Below are positions 43,497-51,679 of a stretch of DNA of 64,000 bases, piece after piece (position 1 is the first letter of the stretch; each line of letters begins with the position of its first letter). Made by a program: the position numbers and the translations under genes. The notes under the pieces are model-generated. The model did no database searches. It saw only the letters and a program-made list of their open reading frames with translations, and was not told the DNA's origin. Origin of the DNA: Candidatus Pseudomonas phytovorans (GTDB taxonomy: Bacteria; Pseudomonadota; Gammaproteobacteria; Pseudomonadales; Pseudomonadaceae); assembly GCA_029202525.1 (NCBI GenBank), contig CP119325.1, forward strand, positions 1,710,001 to 1,774,000, read 5' to 3'.

Positions 43497-44432
43497 ATGG
43501 AAGTTGCTAATATTCAATCCGTCACACCGGATTTTGTGCAGATGCAGAAAGTGCAGGAACACATGTTCCAGCTCATGGAAAGCTGGGAGATGAACGTGCT
43601 TCCAGCCGCGCGCGAGCAACTGGATGAACTGCGCTCCCTGATGCTGGCTGTCGAGCGCGCGTTCAAGGAGAGCCTGATAGGCGGTATCACGTTGCTGGAC
43701 GAGCGGGACTTCGTAACGGGGAATGAGGGCGCCGTTGCGCACCAAAGGCTTGCCAGTGTGCTGGAACGCTTGAGCCAGCATCATGCGCATCTGGTCAGGA
43801 AAAATTTGCGGTTGGAGCTGTTCTCTCTATCAGCCCTTGTCGACTCACTGGCAGCGTTGGCGGAACGAACGGCTGGCCTTCAGGGGCAGGCGGTCGCCTT
43901 CGATCAACGGTTGGAGCAGCTGCAACAACAGCGGGCAGATATCGTCCAGGCGATCGAGGTTTTTGAAAAACCTTCGGTTGCCAGCGCACTGAAGGGCCTC
44001 ATCCCGAGTGATGACGAAATTGATCAGATAATGGGATTGATCACTGACCCTAAATTCGACGCCGGCCTGCTTAAGGTCGTGACGCAAAAACTTGCCAGCC
44101 ACGCTGATGCGCTGGAGGGGGCCAAGACATTCAGCGACCTGGGTAAAGCCCGTGCCCGGCTTGATGCAAAAATCGAGGAAGCGCTGGGCGACCAACAGCA
44201 GGTACAGCGAACTTTGAAGGCGGCGCAGGATGAGGTGGAGGCGGTCAAGGCTTTGTCAGCGGTTGAGTCTTTGAAGAACGACTGGCTGCGCGAGCTTCGC
44301 CTGACGGAGCTGGAGTGGCAGGCGCAGGCCACAAAACTCAACGCGGCAATGGATCTGGAAGCTGCCACGGTCGCGCTGAAAGACCTGTGCGATTACCTGA
44401 AGGTTGTACAGTTGATGTACGACCGCAGTTGA
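43497..44432 (+). CDS. Alpha-xenorhabdolysin (XaxB/YaxB)-like pore-forming toxin subunit B
   Basis: 311 residues from ATG 43497, with GAGGAAG six bases upstream, one base after the subunit A stop; a TTG at 43473 is less likely. Almost entirely helical with heptad-like Leu/Ala/Glu patterns (AVAFDQRLEQLQQQRADIVQ; QQVQRTLKAAQDEVEAVKAL) and no signal peptide. A modestly hydrophobic centre (LELFSLSALVDSLAALAE) could contribute to membrane insertion. Tight coupling to subunit A gives the expected A-B operon. It ends six bases before the convergent icp-like gene. Similarity to XaxB is less obvious than for subunit A and rests partly on context. Confidence 0.65.
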   Translation: MEVANIQSVTPDFVQMQKVQEHMFQLMESWEMNVLPAAREQLDELRSLMLAVERAFKESLIGGITLLDERDFVTGNEGAVAHQRLASVLERLSQHHAHLVRKNLRLELFSLSALVDSLAALAERTAGLQGQAVAFDQRLEQLQQQRADIVQAIEVFEKPSVASALKGLIPSDDEIDQIMGLITDPKFDAGLLKVVTQKLASHADALEGAKTFSDLGKARARLDAKIEEALGDQQQVQRTLKAAQDEVEAVKALSAVESLKNDWLRELRLTELEWQAQATKLNAAMDLEAATVALKDLCDYLKVVQLMYDRS

Positions 44433-44438
44433 TCGTCT

Positions 44439-44831
44439 TCAGCGGACGATAACCTTGCAGTCGAAGGTTTGCACCGGGGCGACGTCTGCGGCCCATGGCT
44501 GCTGGTAGACCAGTACCAGTCGCCCATCCCCGGTGCTGCTGGCCTGGAAGCGCCAGGTGGAGACGCCGGCGCTACCGACTACGTCCTCCTCTTCGGGGGC
44601 GCTATAGACCTCCGGGCCGAGGCTGCGGAGCACGCTTGACGCGGCATTTTCGACACGCCAGCGGTAGCCCGTGGACGGGTTGCCAGGCAAGCTCAGGGTC
44701 AGTGCCTGGCCTACCTGCAGCCGCGTCGGGCATTCACTTTCGGCGTCCAGTTCGACGGGCTGCGTGGGTTGTTGTGCGCAGGCAGAAAGCAGGGCGAAGC
44801 TCAGGGGAACGAGCAGACGAGGGGCGGTCAT
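44439..44831 (-). CDS. Chagasin-type cysteine-protease inhibitor (I42), lipoprotein
   Basis: 130 residues from ATG 44831; the upstream extension to 45029 would translate REP sequence. Lipobox LLSAC near residue 18 (MTAPRLLVPLSFALLSAC) makes it a lipoprotein. The three chagasin loops are present: NPSTGYRW, VGSAGVSTWRF in place of GxGG, and the RPW-like YQQPWA. I42 inhibitors block papain-family proteases. The same gene lies beside the asrA Lon gene in P. aeruginosa (icp), matching the neighbour here. Confidence 0.85.
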   Translation of the reverse strand: MTAPRLLVPLSFALLSACAQQPTQPVELDAESECPTRLQVGQALTLSLPGNPSTGYRWRVENAASSVLRSLGPEVYSAPEEEDVVGSAGVSTWRFQASSTGDGRLVLVYQQPWAADVAPVQTFDCKVIVR

Positions 44832-44890
44832 GTTGGCTCCAGAGGCTGGCGATGCCTGAGGATAACCGATGCTGCCGGGTTTTTGTGTTG

Positions 44891-45000
44891 CCTGTGCTGG
44901 CCTCTTCGCGGGCTTGCCCGCTCCCACAGGTACTGCACAGTATTCGGAAACTGTGATTTCCCTGTGGGAGCGGGCGAGCCCGCGAAAGGGCCGGTACAGG
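44891..45000. repeat. REP inverted pair
   Basis: Units at 44891-44930 (CCTGTGCTGGCCTCTTCGCG then GGCTTGCCCGCTCCCACAGG) and 44959-45000 (CCCTGTGGGAGCGGGCGAGC then CCGCGAAAGGGCCGGTACAGG), opposed. The second unit ends at the stop codon of lon (45001-45003). Confidence 0.9.
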
Positions 45001-47418
45001 CTAGAACAGGACTTTGGCCACGTCGGCAAAGCGCTTGGCGAAATGCACTGTCAGGCCTTCGCGCAGGTACTCCGGCAGTTCTTCGAAGTCGCCGCGGTTA
45101 GGCTCCGGCAAGATTAGTTCGAAGATCTTCTGCCGCCGCGCCGCAATCACTTTCTCGCGCACACCGCCAATCGGCAGCACCTGGCCGGTGAGGGTCAACT
45201 CGCCAGTCATCGCTACGCCTTTCTTGGGTATCTGATCGCGGGCGAGCGACAACAGGGCGCTGGCCATGGTGACGCCAGCGCTTGGGCCGTCCTTGGGGGT
45301 GGCGCCTTCAGGCACATGCAGATGGATGAAGGCTTCATTGAAGAAACCCGGGTCACCGCCAAATTGCTTGAGGTTGGCGCTGACGTAGCTGTAGGCAATT
45401 TCGGCCGACTCCTTCATCACGTCCCCCAGCTTGCCGGTCAGCTTGAACCCCCGGTTGAGGGTATGGATGCGGGTTGCCTCGATCGGCAGCGTGGCACCGC
45501 CCATGCTGGTCCAGGCCAGGCCGGTGATCACACCTTTGCCAGCCAGTACCTGCTCACTGCGGAACACCGGCATGCCCAGTGCGGCTTCCAGGTCTTTGGT
45601 GCCGATCTTCAGCTTGGCCTCTGGGTTTTCCAGCAGCTTGACCACGGCCTTGCGCACCAGCTTGCCCAGTTGCTTCTCCAACTGGCGCACGCCCGCCTCG
45701 CGGGCATAGCCATCGATCACCAGGCGCAGGGCGCTGTCGCTGATGCTGAGGCTGGTCTTGGCAACACCCGCTTTTTCCAGCTGCTTGGGCCACAGGTGAC
45801 GCTTGGCGATGGCCAGTTTTTCCTCGGTGATATAGCCGGACAGGCGGATCACTTCCATGCGGTCAAGCAACGGCCCGGGGATCGAGTCGAGGGTATTGGC
45901 GGTGCACACGAACAGCACCTTGGAGAGGTCCAGGCGCAGGTCAAGGTAGTGGTCGAGGAAGTCGACGTTCTGCTCCGGGTCGAGGGTTTCCAGCAATGCC
46001 GAGGCCGGGTCGCCCTGGTAGCTCTGGCCCATCTTGTCGATTTCGTCGAGCATGATGACCGGGTTCATCACTTCGACCTCTTTCAGGGCCTGTACCAGCT
46101 TGCCGGGCTGGGCGCCGATGTAGGTACGGCGGTGGCCTTTGATTTCCGCCTCGTCACGCATGCCGCCGACGCTGAAACGATAGAACGGCCGGCCAAGCGA
46201 TTCGGCGATGGATTTGCCGATGCTGGTCTTGCCCACCCCGGGCGGGCCTACCAGCAGCACGATCGAGCCGCTGATCTCGCCTTTCCAGGCACCCACGGCG
46301 AGGAATTCGAGGATACGTTCCTTTATGTCGTCGAGGCCGGCATGATACTGGTCGAGGACTTTGCGGGCATGCTGCAGGTCGAGCTTGTCCTTGCCGTATA
46401 CGCCCCATGGCAGGGCGGTTGCCCATTCGAGGTAGTTGCGGGTGACGGCGTACTCGGGCGAACCGGTTTCGAGAATGGCCAGTTTGCCCATCTCTTCATC
46501 GAGGCGCTTGCGCGCCTGGGGCGGCAGGGTCTTGCCTTGCAGGCGCTGTTCGAACTGTTCGAGGTCGGCGCTGCGGTCGTCCTTGGTCAGGCCCAGCTCC
46601 TGCTGGATGACCTTGAGTTGCTCCTTGAGGAAGAACTCACGCTGGTGCTCGCCGATCTGGCGGTTGACCTCGGCAGAGATCTCGTTCTGCAGGCGCGCGA
46701 CTTCCACCTCTTTGCGCAGCATCGGCAGCACCTTTTCCATGCGCTTGAGCATGGGCACGCAGTCGAGCACTTCCTGCAACTGGTTGCCGGTGGCCGAGGT
46801 CAGCGCAGCGGCGAAGTCGGTGAGCGGTGACGGGTCGTTGGGGCTGAAGCGGTTGAGGTAGTTCTTCAGCTCTTCGCTGTACAGCGGGTTGAGCGGCAGC
46901 AGTTCCTTGATCGCGTTGATCAGGGCCATGCCGTAGGCCTTGACCTCGTCGGTCGGCTCGGCGGACTGGCGCGGGTATTCGACTTCGACCAGGTAGGGCG
47001 GGCGGTGGTGCTTGAGCCAGTTGCGGATGCGTACCCGGCTCAGGCCCTGGGCGACGAACTGCAGTTTGCCGTTTTCACGGCTGGCATGGTGCACCTTGAC
47101 CAGCGTGCCGTACTGCGGCAGGGCCGAGGTGTCGAAATGGCGGTGGTCTTCTGGCGGAGTGTCCATGAAGAACAGCGCCAGGCAGTGGTCCGGGGACTTG
47201 GCCACCAGGTCAAGTGTTTCGGCCCAAGGTTCTTCATTGACGATGACTGGCAGGACCTGGGCCGGGAAGAACGGGCGGTTGTGGATCGGGATCACGTAGA
47301 CCTTGTCCGGCAGTTGCTGGCCGGGCAGGGCGAGGGCGTGGCCGGGTTCGGCCTGGGTGGTGTGCTCGACTTCGCTGTGTTCGTCGGGGTGTTCCGGGAA
47401 ATCCTGCTGGTCGCTCAT
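45001..47418 (-). CDS. ATP-dependent Lon-family protease (AsrA-like)
   Basis: 805 residues. N-terminal LON substrate-binding domain (VYVIPIHNRPFFPAQVLPVI), coiled-coil, AAA+ domain with Walker A GPPGVGKTSIGKSIAESLGR (near 394) and Walker B PVIMLDEIDKM, then the Lon protease domain with Ser in DGPSAGVTMASALLSL (near 714) and Lys in GGVREKVIAARR (near 757). Pseudomonas carries a classical lon plus this second Lon; in P. aeruginosa the homologue AsrA affects aminoglycoside and heat-shock responses. Placement next to a chagasin-type inhibitor supports the AsrA identity. All catalytic residues are present. Confidence 0.92.
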   Translation of the reverse strand: MSDQQDFPEHPDEHSEVEHTTQAEPGHALALPGQQLPDKVYVIPIHNRPFFPAQVLPVIVNEEPWAETLDLVAKSPDHCLALFFMDTPPEDHRHFDTSALPQYGTLVKVHHASRENGKLQFVAQGLSRVRIRNWLKHHRPPYLVEVEYPRQSAEPTDEVKAYGMALINAIKELLPLNPLYSEELKNYLNRFSPNDPSPLTDFAAALTSATGNQLQEVLDCVPMLKRMEKVLPMLRKEVEVARLQNEISAEVNRQIGEHQREFFLKEQLKVIQQELGLTKDDRSADLEQFEQRLQGKTLPPQARKRLDEEMGKLAILETGSPEYAVTRNYLEWATALPWGVYGKDKLDLQHARKVLDQYHAGLDDIKERILEFLAVGAWKGEISGSIVLLVGPPGVGKTSIGKSIAESLGRPFYRFSVGGMRDEAEIKGHRRTYIGAQPGKLVQALKEVEVMNPVIMLDEIDKMGQSYQGDPASALLETLDPEQNVDFLDHYLDLRLDLSKVLFVCTANTLDSIPGPLLDRMEVIRLSGYITEEKLAIAKRHLWPKQLEKAGVAKTSLSISDSALRLVIDGYAREAGVRQLEKQLGKLVRKAVVKLLENPEAKLKIGTKDLEAALGMPVFRSEQVLAGKGVITGLAWTSMGGATLPIEATRIHTLNRGFKLTGKLGDVMKESAEIAYSYVSANLKQFGGDPGFFNEAFIHLHVPEGATPKDGPSAGVTMASALLSLARDQIPKKGVAMTGELTLTGQVLPIGGVREKVIAARRQKIFELILPEPNRGDFEELPEYLREGLTVHFAKRFADVAKVLF

Positions 47419-47551
47419 GGGGCACCTGCGTGAATGGCTATGGTGCTTAGATGGGGCGGGGGTGGTTCGGTTTCAATGGTAGACCAAGGCAGCAGGGGAG
47501 AGGCTTCATCTTTGGGTGCCTGTACTGGCCTCATCGCCGGCACAGGTGAAT

Positions 47552-47571
47552 GAGCCCCTGAGGAGGGGCTC
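47552..47571 (-). terminator. Hairpin after gcd
   Basis: GAGCCCCT-GAGG-AGGGGCTC, eight-base stem eight bases beyond the gcd stop. There is no clear T-run, so it is a terminator-like 3' hairpin. The rest of the 47419-47578 gap holds the lon promoter region. Confidence 0.55.
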
Positions 47572-47578
47572 GGTAGCT

Positions 47579-49990
47579 TTACTCAGCCAGTTTGTAAGCG
47601 ATGATGTAATCGCCCATCTTCGTGCCCAGCGAGCCATGGCCGCCGGCGGTCACCAGCACATACTGCTTGCCATCCTTGCCGGTGTAGGTCATCGGCGTGG
47701 CTTGGCCACCTGCCGGCAGGCGGGCACTCCACAGTTCCTTGCCGTTGTTCACGTCATAGGCGCGCAGGTACTGGTCGAGGGTGCCGCTGAGGAAGCCGAC
47801 GCCACCGGCGGTGACGATCGATCCGCCCATGCTCGGCACGCCAACCGGCAGGCCGATCGGTACCGGGGTGCTGTCACGGGTGGTGCCGTTCTTGTGCTTC
47901 CACACCACCTTGTTGGTGAACAGGTCGATGGCGGCAACATAGCCCCAGGCCGGGGCCTGGCACGGTACGCCCAGCGGCGACATGAACGGGTGCATGGTCA
48001 CCGCGTACGGCGCGCCGGTATTCGGCTGCACGCCGCTGGTTTCGCTTTCGCGCTTGCTGCCTTCGGCCACCTGCTCGCGCGGCACCATCTTCGACACGAA
48101 GGCCATGTAGTTGGGCGAGGTGAACAGCAGTTGGCGCACCGGGTCGACCGACACGCTGCCCCAGTTGAACACCCCCACGTTGCCTGGGTAGATCAGCGAA
48201 CCCTGCTCGGACGGTGGGGTGTACTGGCCTTCGTAGCGCAGCTCGCGGAACTGGATGCGGCACAGCAGCTGGTCGAACGGCGTCGCGCCCCACATGGCCT
48301 GCTCAGTCAGCTCGGGGCCGAGCAGGTTGAGGTCGGAGCGGGCCTGGGTCGGCGAGGTGTGATCGCCCTTTACCGCGCCTTGCGGAGTAGGGATTTCGCG
48401 GATCGGCACAATCGGCGTACCGTCGCGGCGGTCGAGCACGTACAGGCTGCCTTGCTTGGTCGGCACGATGACCGCAGGTTTTACGCCGTCGTCAGTCTTC
48501 AGGTGGACCAGAGTCGGCTGGCTGCCCACGTCCATGTCCCACAGGTCGTGGTGGGTGAACTGGTAGTTCCAGCGGGCCTTGCCGGTGGCCAGGTCAAGGG
48601 CTACCACGCCGGCGCTGTATTTCTCGGCGCCGGGGGTGCGGTCTGCCCCCCACTGGTCCGGGGTCTGGTTGCCCAGCGGCAGGTAGATCATGCCAAGGTC
48701 TTCGTCGACGCTGGCGATCGACCACATGTTGGCCGAGTTGCGGCTGTACAGCTTGCCGGCAGCCAGTGGCTTGGTGTCGTCCGGGTTGTTGCTGTCCCAG
48801 TTCCACACCAGGTGGCCATCGTGCACGTCGTAGGCGCGGATCACGCCGGACGGCTCGTTGGTCGACTCGTTGTCGGTGACGTGGCCACCGATGATCACCA
48901 GGTCACGGGTGACTGCAGCGGGCGAGGTGGAGTAGTAGCCGCCGGCAGTGAATGGGCCGATGCCGGTGGTCAGGTCGATCACGCCTTGGTTGGCGAAACC
49001 TTCGCACACCTTGCCGTTATCGGCGTTGATGGCAATTAGGCGGGCATCTGCGGTGGGCAGGTAGAGGCGGCGCGGGCAGGCCTGTGCCACGGCCTGGCCG
49101 GCGTCGGTAATTTTCGGCGCCGGGCTGCCGTCGCGGCTGACGTAGCGGTTTTCGTCATAGTACGAAACACCGCGGCAGGTCATGTGGGCAAAGCCCTTGA
49201 AGGTGCCGGTCGGGCTCTTGACCTGCGGGTCATAGCGCCAGATCTCTGCGCCGGTGTCCGGGTCCAGGGCCAGTACGCGGCTGTGTGCGGTGCAGGCGTA
49301 GAGCATGCCGTTGACCTTCAACGGGGTGTTCTGGTTGGTCAGCTCCACCGGGTCGTTTTCAGTCGGCAGGTCACCGGTGCGGATACGCCAGGCTTCTTCC
49401 AGGCGGTAGGCATTCTGCGGGGTGATCTGGCGCAGCGGCGAATAGCGGTCGCCATGCTCGGTGCGGCCATAGGCCTGCCATTCGCCATCGGGCATGGCCG
49501 GGGCGGCGCTGGCCATTTCGCTGCTTTCGCGACCCACTTCACCGAACACTTCGCCGGGGTGGGTGAACTGACTGGCGATTGCGCAAGCACCCGAAGCGAC
49601 CACTGCAACGCTGAGCAAAGCGGTATTGGCTTTGACGGCAGGGCCGATCAGCGGGCGACGTGCCCATGGCAGCAACAGCACTACGCCGATGGCAAACCAG
49701 ATGGCCAGGCGTGGCACCAGTTGCCACCAGTCCAGGCCCACTTCAAGCAAGGCCCACGCGGTGCTGCCCAGCAGCACCAGGCCGTACAGGCCAAGGGCAA
49801 TGCGGCGCTGGGCCAGCAGCAGAATGCCCGAGACGGCAAAGCCGATGCCGGCGATCAGGTAATACAGCGATCCGCCCAGTTGGCTCAGCTTGATACCGCC
49901 GGCCAACAGGGCCAGGCCCATCAGTAGCAGCAACGCGCCGATCAGGCGAGGTAGCCAGCGGCTTCCTTGGTTGGCACCTTCAGTGCTCAT
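47579..49990 (-). CDS. gcd: Membrane-bound PQQ glucose dehydrogenase
   Basis: 803 residues. Five membrane helices in the first about 150 residues (LIGALLLLMGLALLAGGIKL, LYYLIAGIGFAVSGILLLA and others), then an eight-bladed PQQ propeller in the periplasm with repeated tryptophan docking motifs (AYRLEEAWRIRTGDL, GAEIWRYDPQV, GKARWNYQFTHHDLWDMD, NGKELWSARLPAGGQ). It oxidises glucose to gluconate and passes electrons to ubiquinone, the main periplasmic glucose route in P. putida. It lies 30 bases downstream of the oprB-like porin gene on the same strand. Confidence 0.96.
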   Translation of the reverse strand: MSTEGANQGSRWLPRLIGALLLLMGLALLAGGIKLSQLGGSLYYLIAGIGFAVSGILLLAQRRIALGLYGLVLLGSTAWALLEVGLDWWQLVPRLAIWFAIGVVLLLPWARRPLIGPAVKANTALLSVAVVASGACAIASQFTHPGEVFGEVGRESSEMASAAPAMPDGEWQAYGRTEHGDRYSPLRQITPQNAYRLEEAWRIRTGDLPTENDPVELTNQNTPLKVNGMLYACTAHSRVLALDPDTGAEIWRYDPQVKSPTGTFKGFAHMTCRGVSYYDENRYVSRDGSPAPKITDAGQAVAQACPRRLYLPTADARLIAINADNGKVCEGFANQGVIDLTTGIGPFTAGGYYSTSPAAVTRDLVIIGGHVTDNESTNEPSGVIRAYDVHDGHLVWNWDSNNPDDTKPLAAGKLYSRNSANMWSIASVDEDLGMIYLPLGNQTPDQWGADRTPGAEKYSAGVVALDLATGKARWNYQFTHHDLWDMDVGSQPTLVHLKTDDGVKPAVIVPTKQGSLYVLDRRDGTPIVPIREIPTPQGAVKGDHTSPTQARSDLNLLGPELTEQAMWGATPFDQLLCRIQFRELRYEGQYTPPSEQGSLIYPGNVGVFNWGSVSVDPVRQLLFTSPNYMAFVSKMVPREQVAEGSKRESETSGVQPNTGAPYAVTMHPFMSPLGVPCQAPAWGYVAAIDLFTNKVVWKHKNGTTRDSTPVPIGLPVGVPSMGGSIVTAGGVGFLSGTLDQYLRAYDVNNGKELWSARLPAGGQATPMTYTGKDGKQYVLVTAGGHGSLGTKMGDYIIAYKLAE

Positions 49991-50020
49991 CGTAGGTTCT
50001 CCGTCAGGTCGATAAAGGGG

Positions 50021-51355
50021 TTAGAAACTGCTCTGGATCTTCAGGCCACCGACCAGGGCGCCATCGACCTGCGACACCCCGCCCGGGTGGCGGATGTACT
50101 GCAGGTTGGGGCGTACCGTGAGCCAGTCGGCCAGATGGATGCCGTAGTACAGCTCGGCGCTGTACTCGGTGTCCTGCACGGGCAGGAAGCCGGGGTTGTC
50201 GTAGTCGTAGAGGCCGGCGGCCTGGTTGGCCAGGCGGGCGTTCTTGCGGTAGGCAGGGTTGACGTGCACGCGGGCCAGGGCGAACCCGATGTCGTCCTTG
50301 GCGCGGGCGTCGAAAGGCCCTTTGTATACCAGTCCTGCCTGCACATAGTTGTCGATGGCATTGGTCTTCTTGTCGTGCACCGTGGCGTTGGCGAACAGGC
50401 TCAGGCCACGCGACTGGTCGGATGCCAGCGAAGTTACCTGCTGCTGGGCGCCGAGCCACATGCCGTGCTTGCTCGAACTGCTGCGGTAGGCGGCGCCGCT
50501 GAGGGCGGCCGGCTGGCCGTTGCTGTCCTTGAGAACATCCTGTGCCTTGGCATTACTGTAGTAGTAGCCGGCGCGATATTCCCCTTTCAGGCCTTGGATA
50601 CGTGGGGTCCATACCAGTTCGACCGGCATCACCGCGCCCTGGGTGCCGCTGCCGCTGAGCTTGAAGCCGTTGCCAGATTCGAGGTTGGAGGGGTTCTGCT
50701 CGAACACCCCGACCTGGGTGTAAAGCTCGTCGCTGAGGTTGTAGCGTACGCGCAGCGCCCACTGGCTGACCGGCCAGTTGTACCAGATGCCACCCACCCA
50801 GTTGCCCACCTGCGAGCCACAGAAGGCCAGGTTCTGGAAGTCGCAAGGGAAGCTGTTGAAGTCCTCGCCTTCGCCGAAGCGGCCGAATTTCACGTCAAGC
50901 GCGCCGTCGAAGTATTTCTGCTTGATCCACATCTGCGTCAGCCGCCAGGTTTCGCCACGGCCCCAGACTTCCTGGGCCGAGGTGAAGCCGCCCACGCGCG
51001 GGTCGTTGATGCGGTCGTTGCTGATGTTGTCGCCGTGGCGCTCGGTGATGGTCAGCTGCAATTCGGTGTCTTGCCAGCCGAGGATCTTCTCCAGATCCAG
51101 ATGGCTGCCAAAGGTGAACTGGTCACTGTAGCGTGCGGCACGGTCGTGGTCGTAGCCGCCGTGCAGGTTGCTGCCCATCTCGCCGGTGTAGCCGAGGGTG
51201 AAGTCGTAGCCTTTTTCCAGCAATTCGCTGCGAGTGCCGCCCCAGTCTCCCAGCATCCACGGGGAATCACTGGCGAACATTTCGCTGGCGCTGACGGGTG
51301 TCGCCAAGGCGCTGAGGGCGAGGCCGATGTAACAGGTTTTGGGCAGTCGGAGCAT
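50021..51355 (-). CDS. oprB: OprB-family carbohydrate-selective porin
   Basis: 444 residues with signal peptide MLRLPKTCYIGLALSALATPVSA. OprB family features: SPWMLGDWGGTRSELLEKGY at the mature N-terminus, NSFPCDFQNLAFCG, and a C-terminal Phe (GGLKIQSSF) for outer-membrane insertion. It admits glucose and other sugars. Directly upstream of gcd on the same strand, so the pair links uptake and periplasmic oxidation. A 14-base palindrome lies immediately before its start codon. Confidence 0.93.
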   Translation of the reverse strand: MLRLPKTCYIGLALSALATPVSASEMFASDSPWMLGDWGGTRSELLEKGYDFTLGYTGEMGSNLHGGYDHDRAARYSDQFTFGSHLDLEKILGWQDTELQLTITERHGDNISNDRINDPRVGGFTSAQEVWGRGETWRLTQMWIKQKYFDGALDVKFGRFGEGEDFNSFPCDFQNLAFCGSQVGNWVGGIWYNWPVSQWALRVRYNLSDELYTQVGVFEQNPSNLESGNGFKLSGSGTQGAVMPVELVWTPRIQGLKGEYRAGYYYSNAKAQDVLKDSNGQPAALSGAAYRSSSSKHGMWLGAQQQVTSLASDQSRGLSLFANATVHDKKTNAIDNYVQAGLVYKGPFDARAKDDIGFALARVHVNPAYRKNARLANQAAGLYDYDNPGFLPVQDTEYSAELYYGIHLADWLTVRPNLQYIRHPGGVSQVDGALVGGLKIQSSF

Positions 51356-51356
51356 G

Positions 51357-51370
51357 AGATAGCGCTATCT
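51357..51370 (-). promoter_or_regulatory. Palindrome overlapping the oprB leader
   Basis: AGATAGCGCTATCT, a perfect 14-base palindrome one base upstream of the oprB ATG, in place of a clear Shine-Dalgarno. Just upstream in the mRNA is an A-rich CAATAATCAAAAG stretch resembling Hfq/Crc targets. It may influence translation initiation. The rest of 51371-51578 shows no gene. Confidence 0.4.
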
Positions 51371-51578
51371 TTTGATTATTGAAAAAAACGGCAAGCGCAT
51401 CGAAGGGCGGGGCCTTCAATGGATATGGCGACTAGATGGTCAAGGTGAAGCGATTCAGCTTCAGGCGGGGAGGATATAGCGGAAGTTGTAAGAAAAAAAG
51501 ACAATTTGTCGCAGTTGATTGTTGCTCACCGGGTAACAGTCAATACCGGCGCTCAAAATCTGAAAGCTTGCCAGAACT

Positions 51579-51665
51579 CTGTGGGAGCGGGCATGCCCGC
51601 GAACACCGGCGGAGCCGGTGCCATCCACCTCGTTGGATTCTTCGCGGGCATGCCCGCTCCCACAG
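51579..51665. repeat. REP inverted pair
   Basis: Units 51579-51605 (CTGTGGGAGCGGGCATGCCC then GCGAA) and 51639-51665 (TTCGCGGGCATGCCCGCTCC then CACAG), exact reverse complements over about 24 bases. The spacer includes a small CACCGGC..GCCGGTG hairpin like that of the 1494-1581 pair. Confidence 0.9.
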
Positions 51666-51679
51666 ATGCTCGTTCGCAA

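Noticed and set aside
45316..46830. A 504-residue plus-strand frame
   Set aside because: Antisense to the lon-family gene with no recognisable domain or ribosome-binding site.
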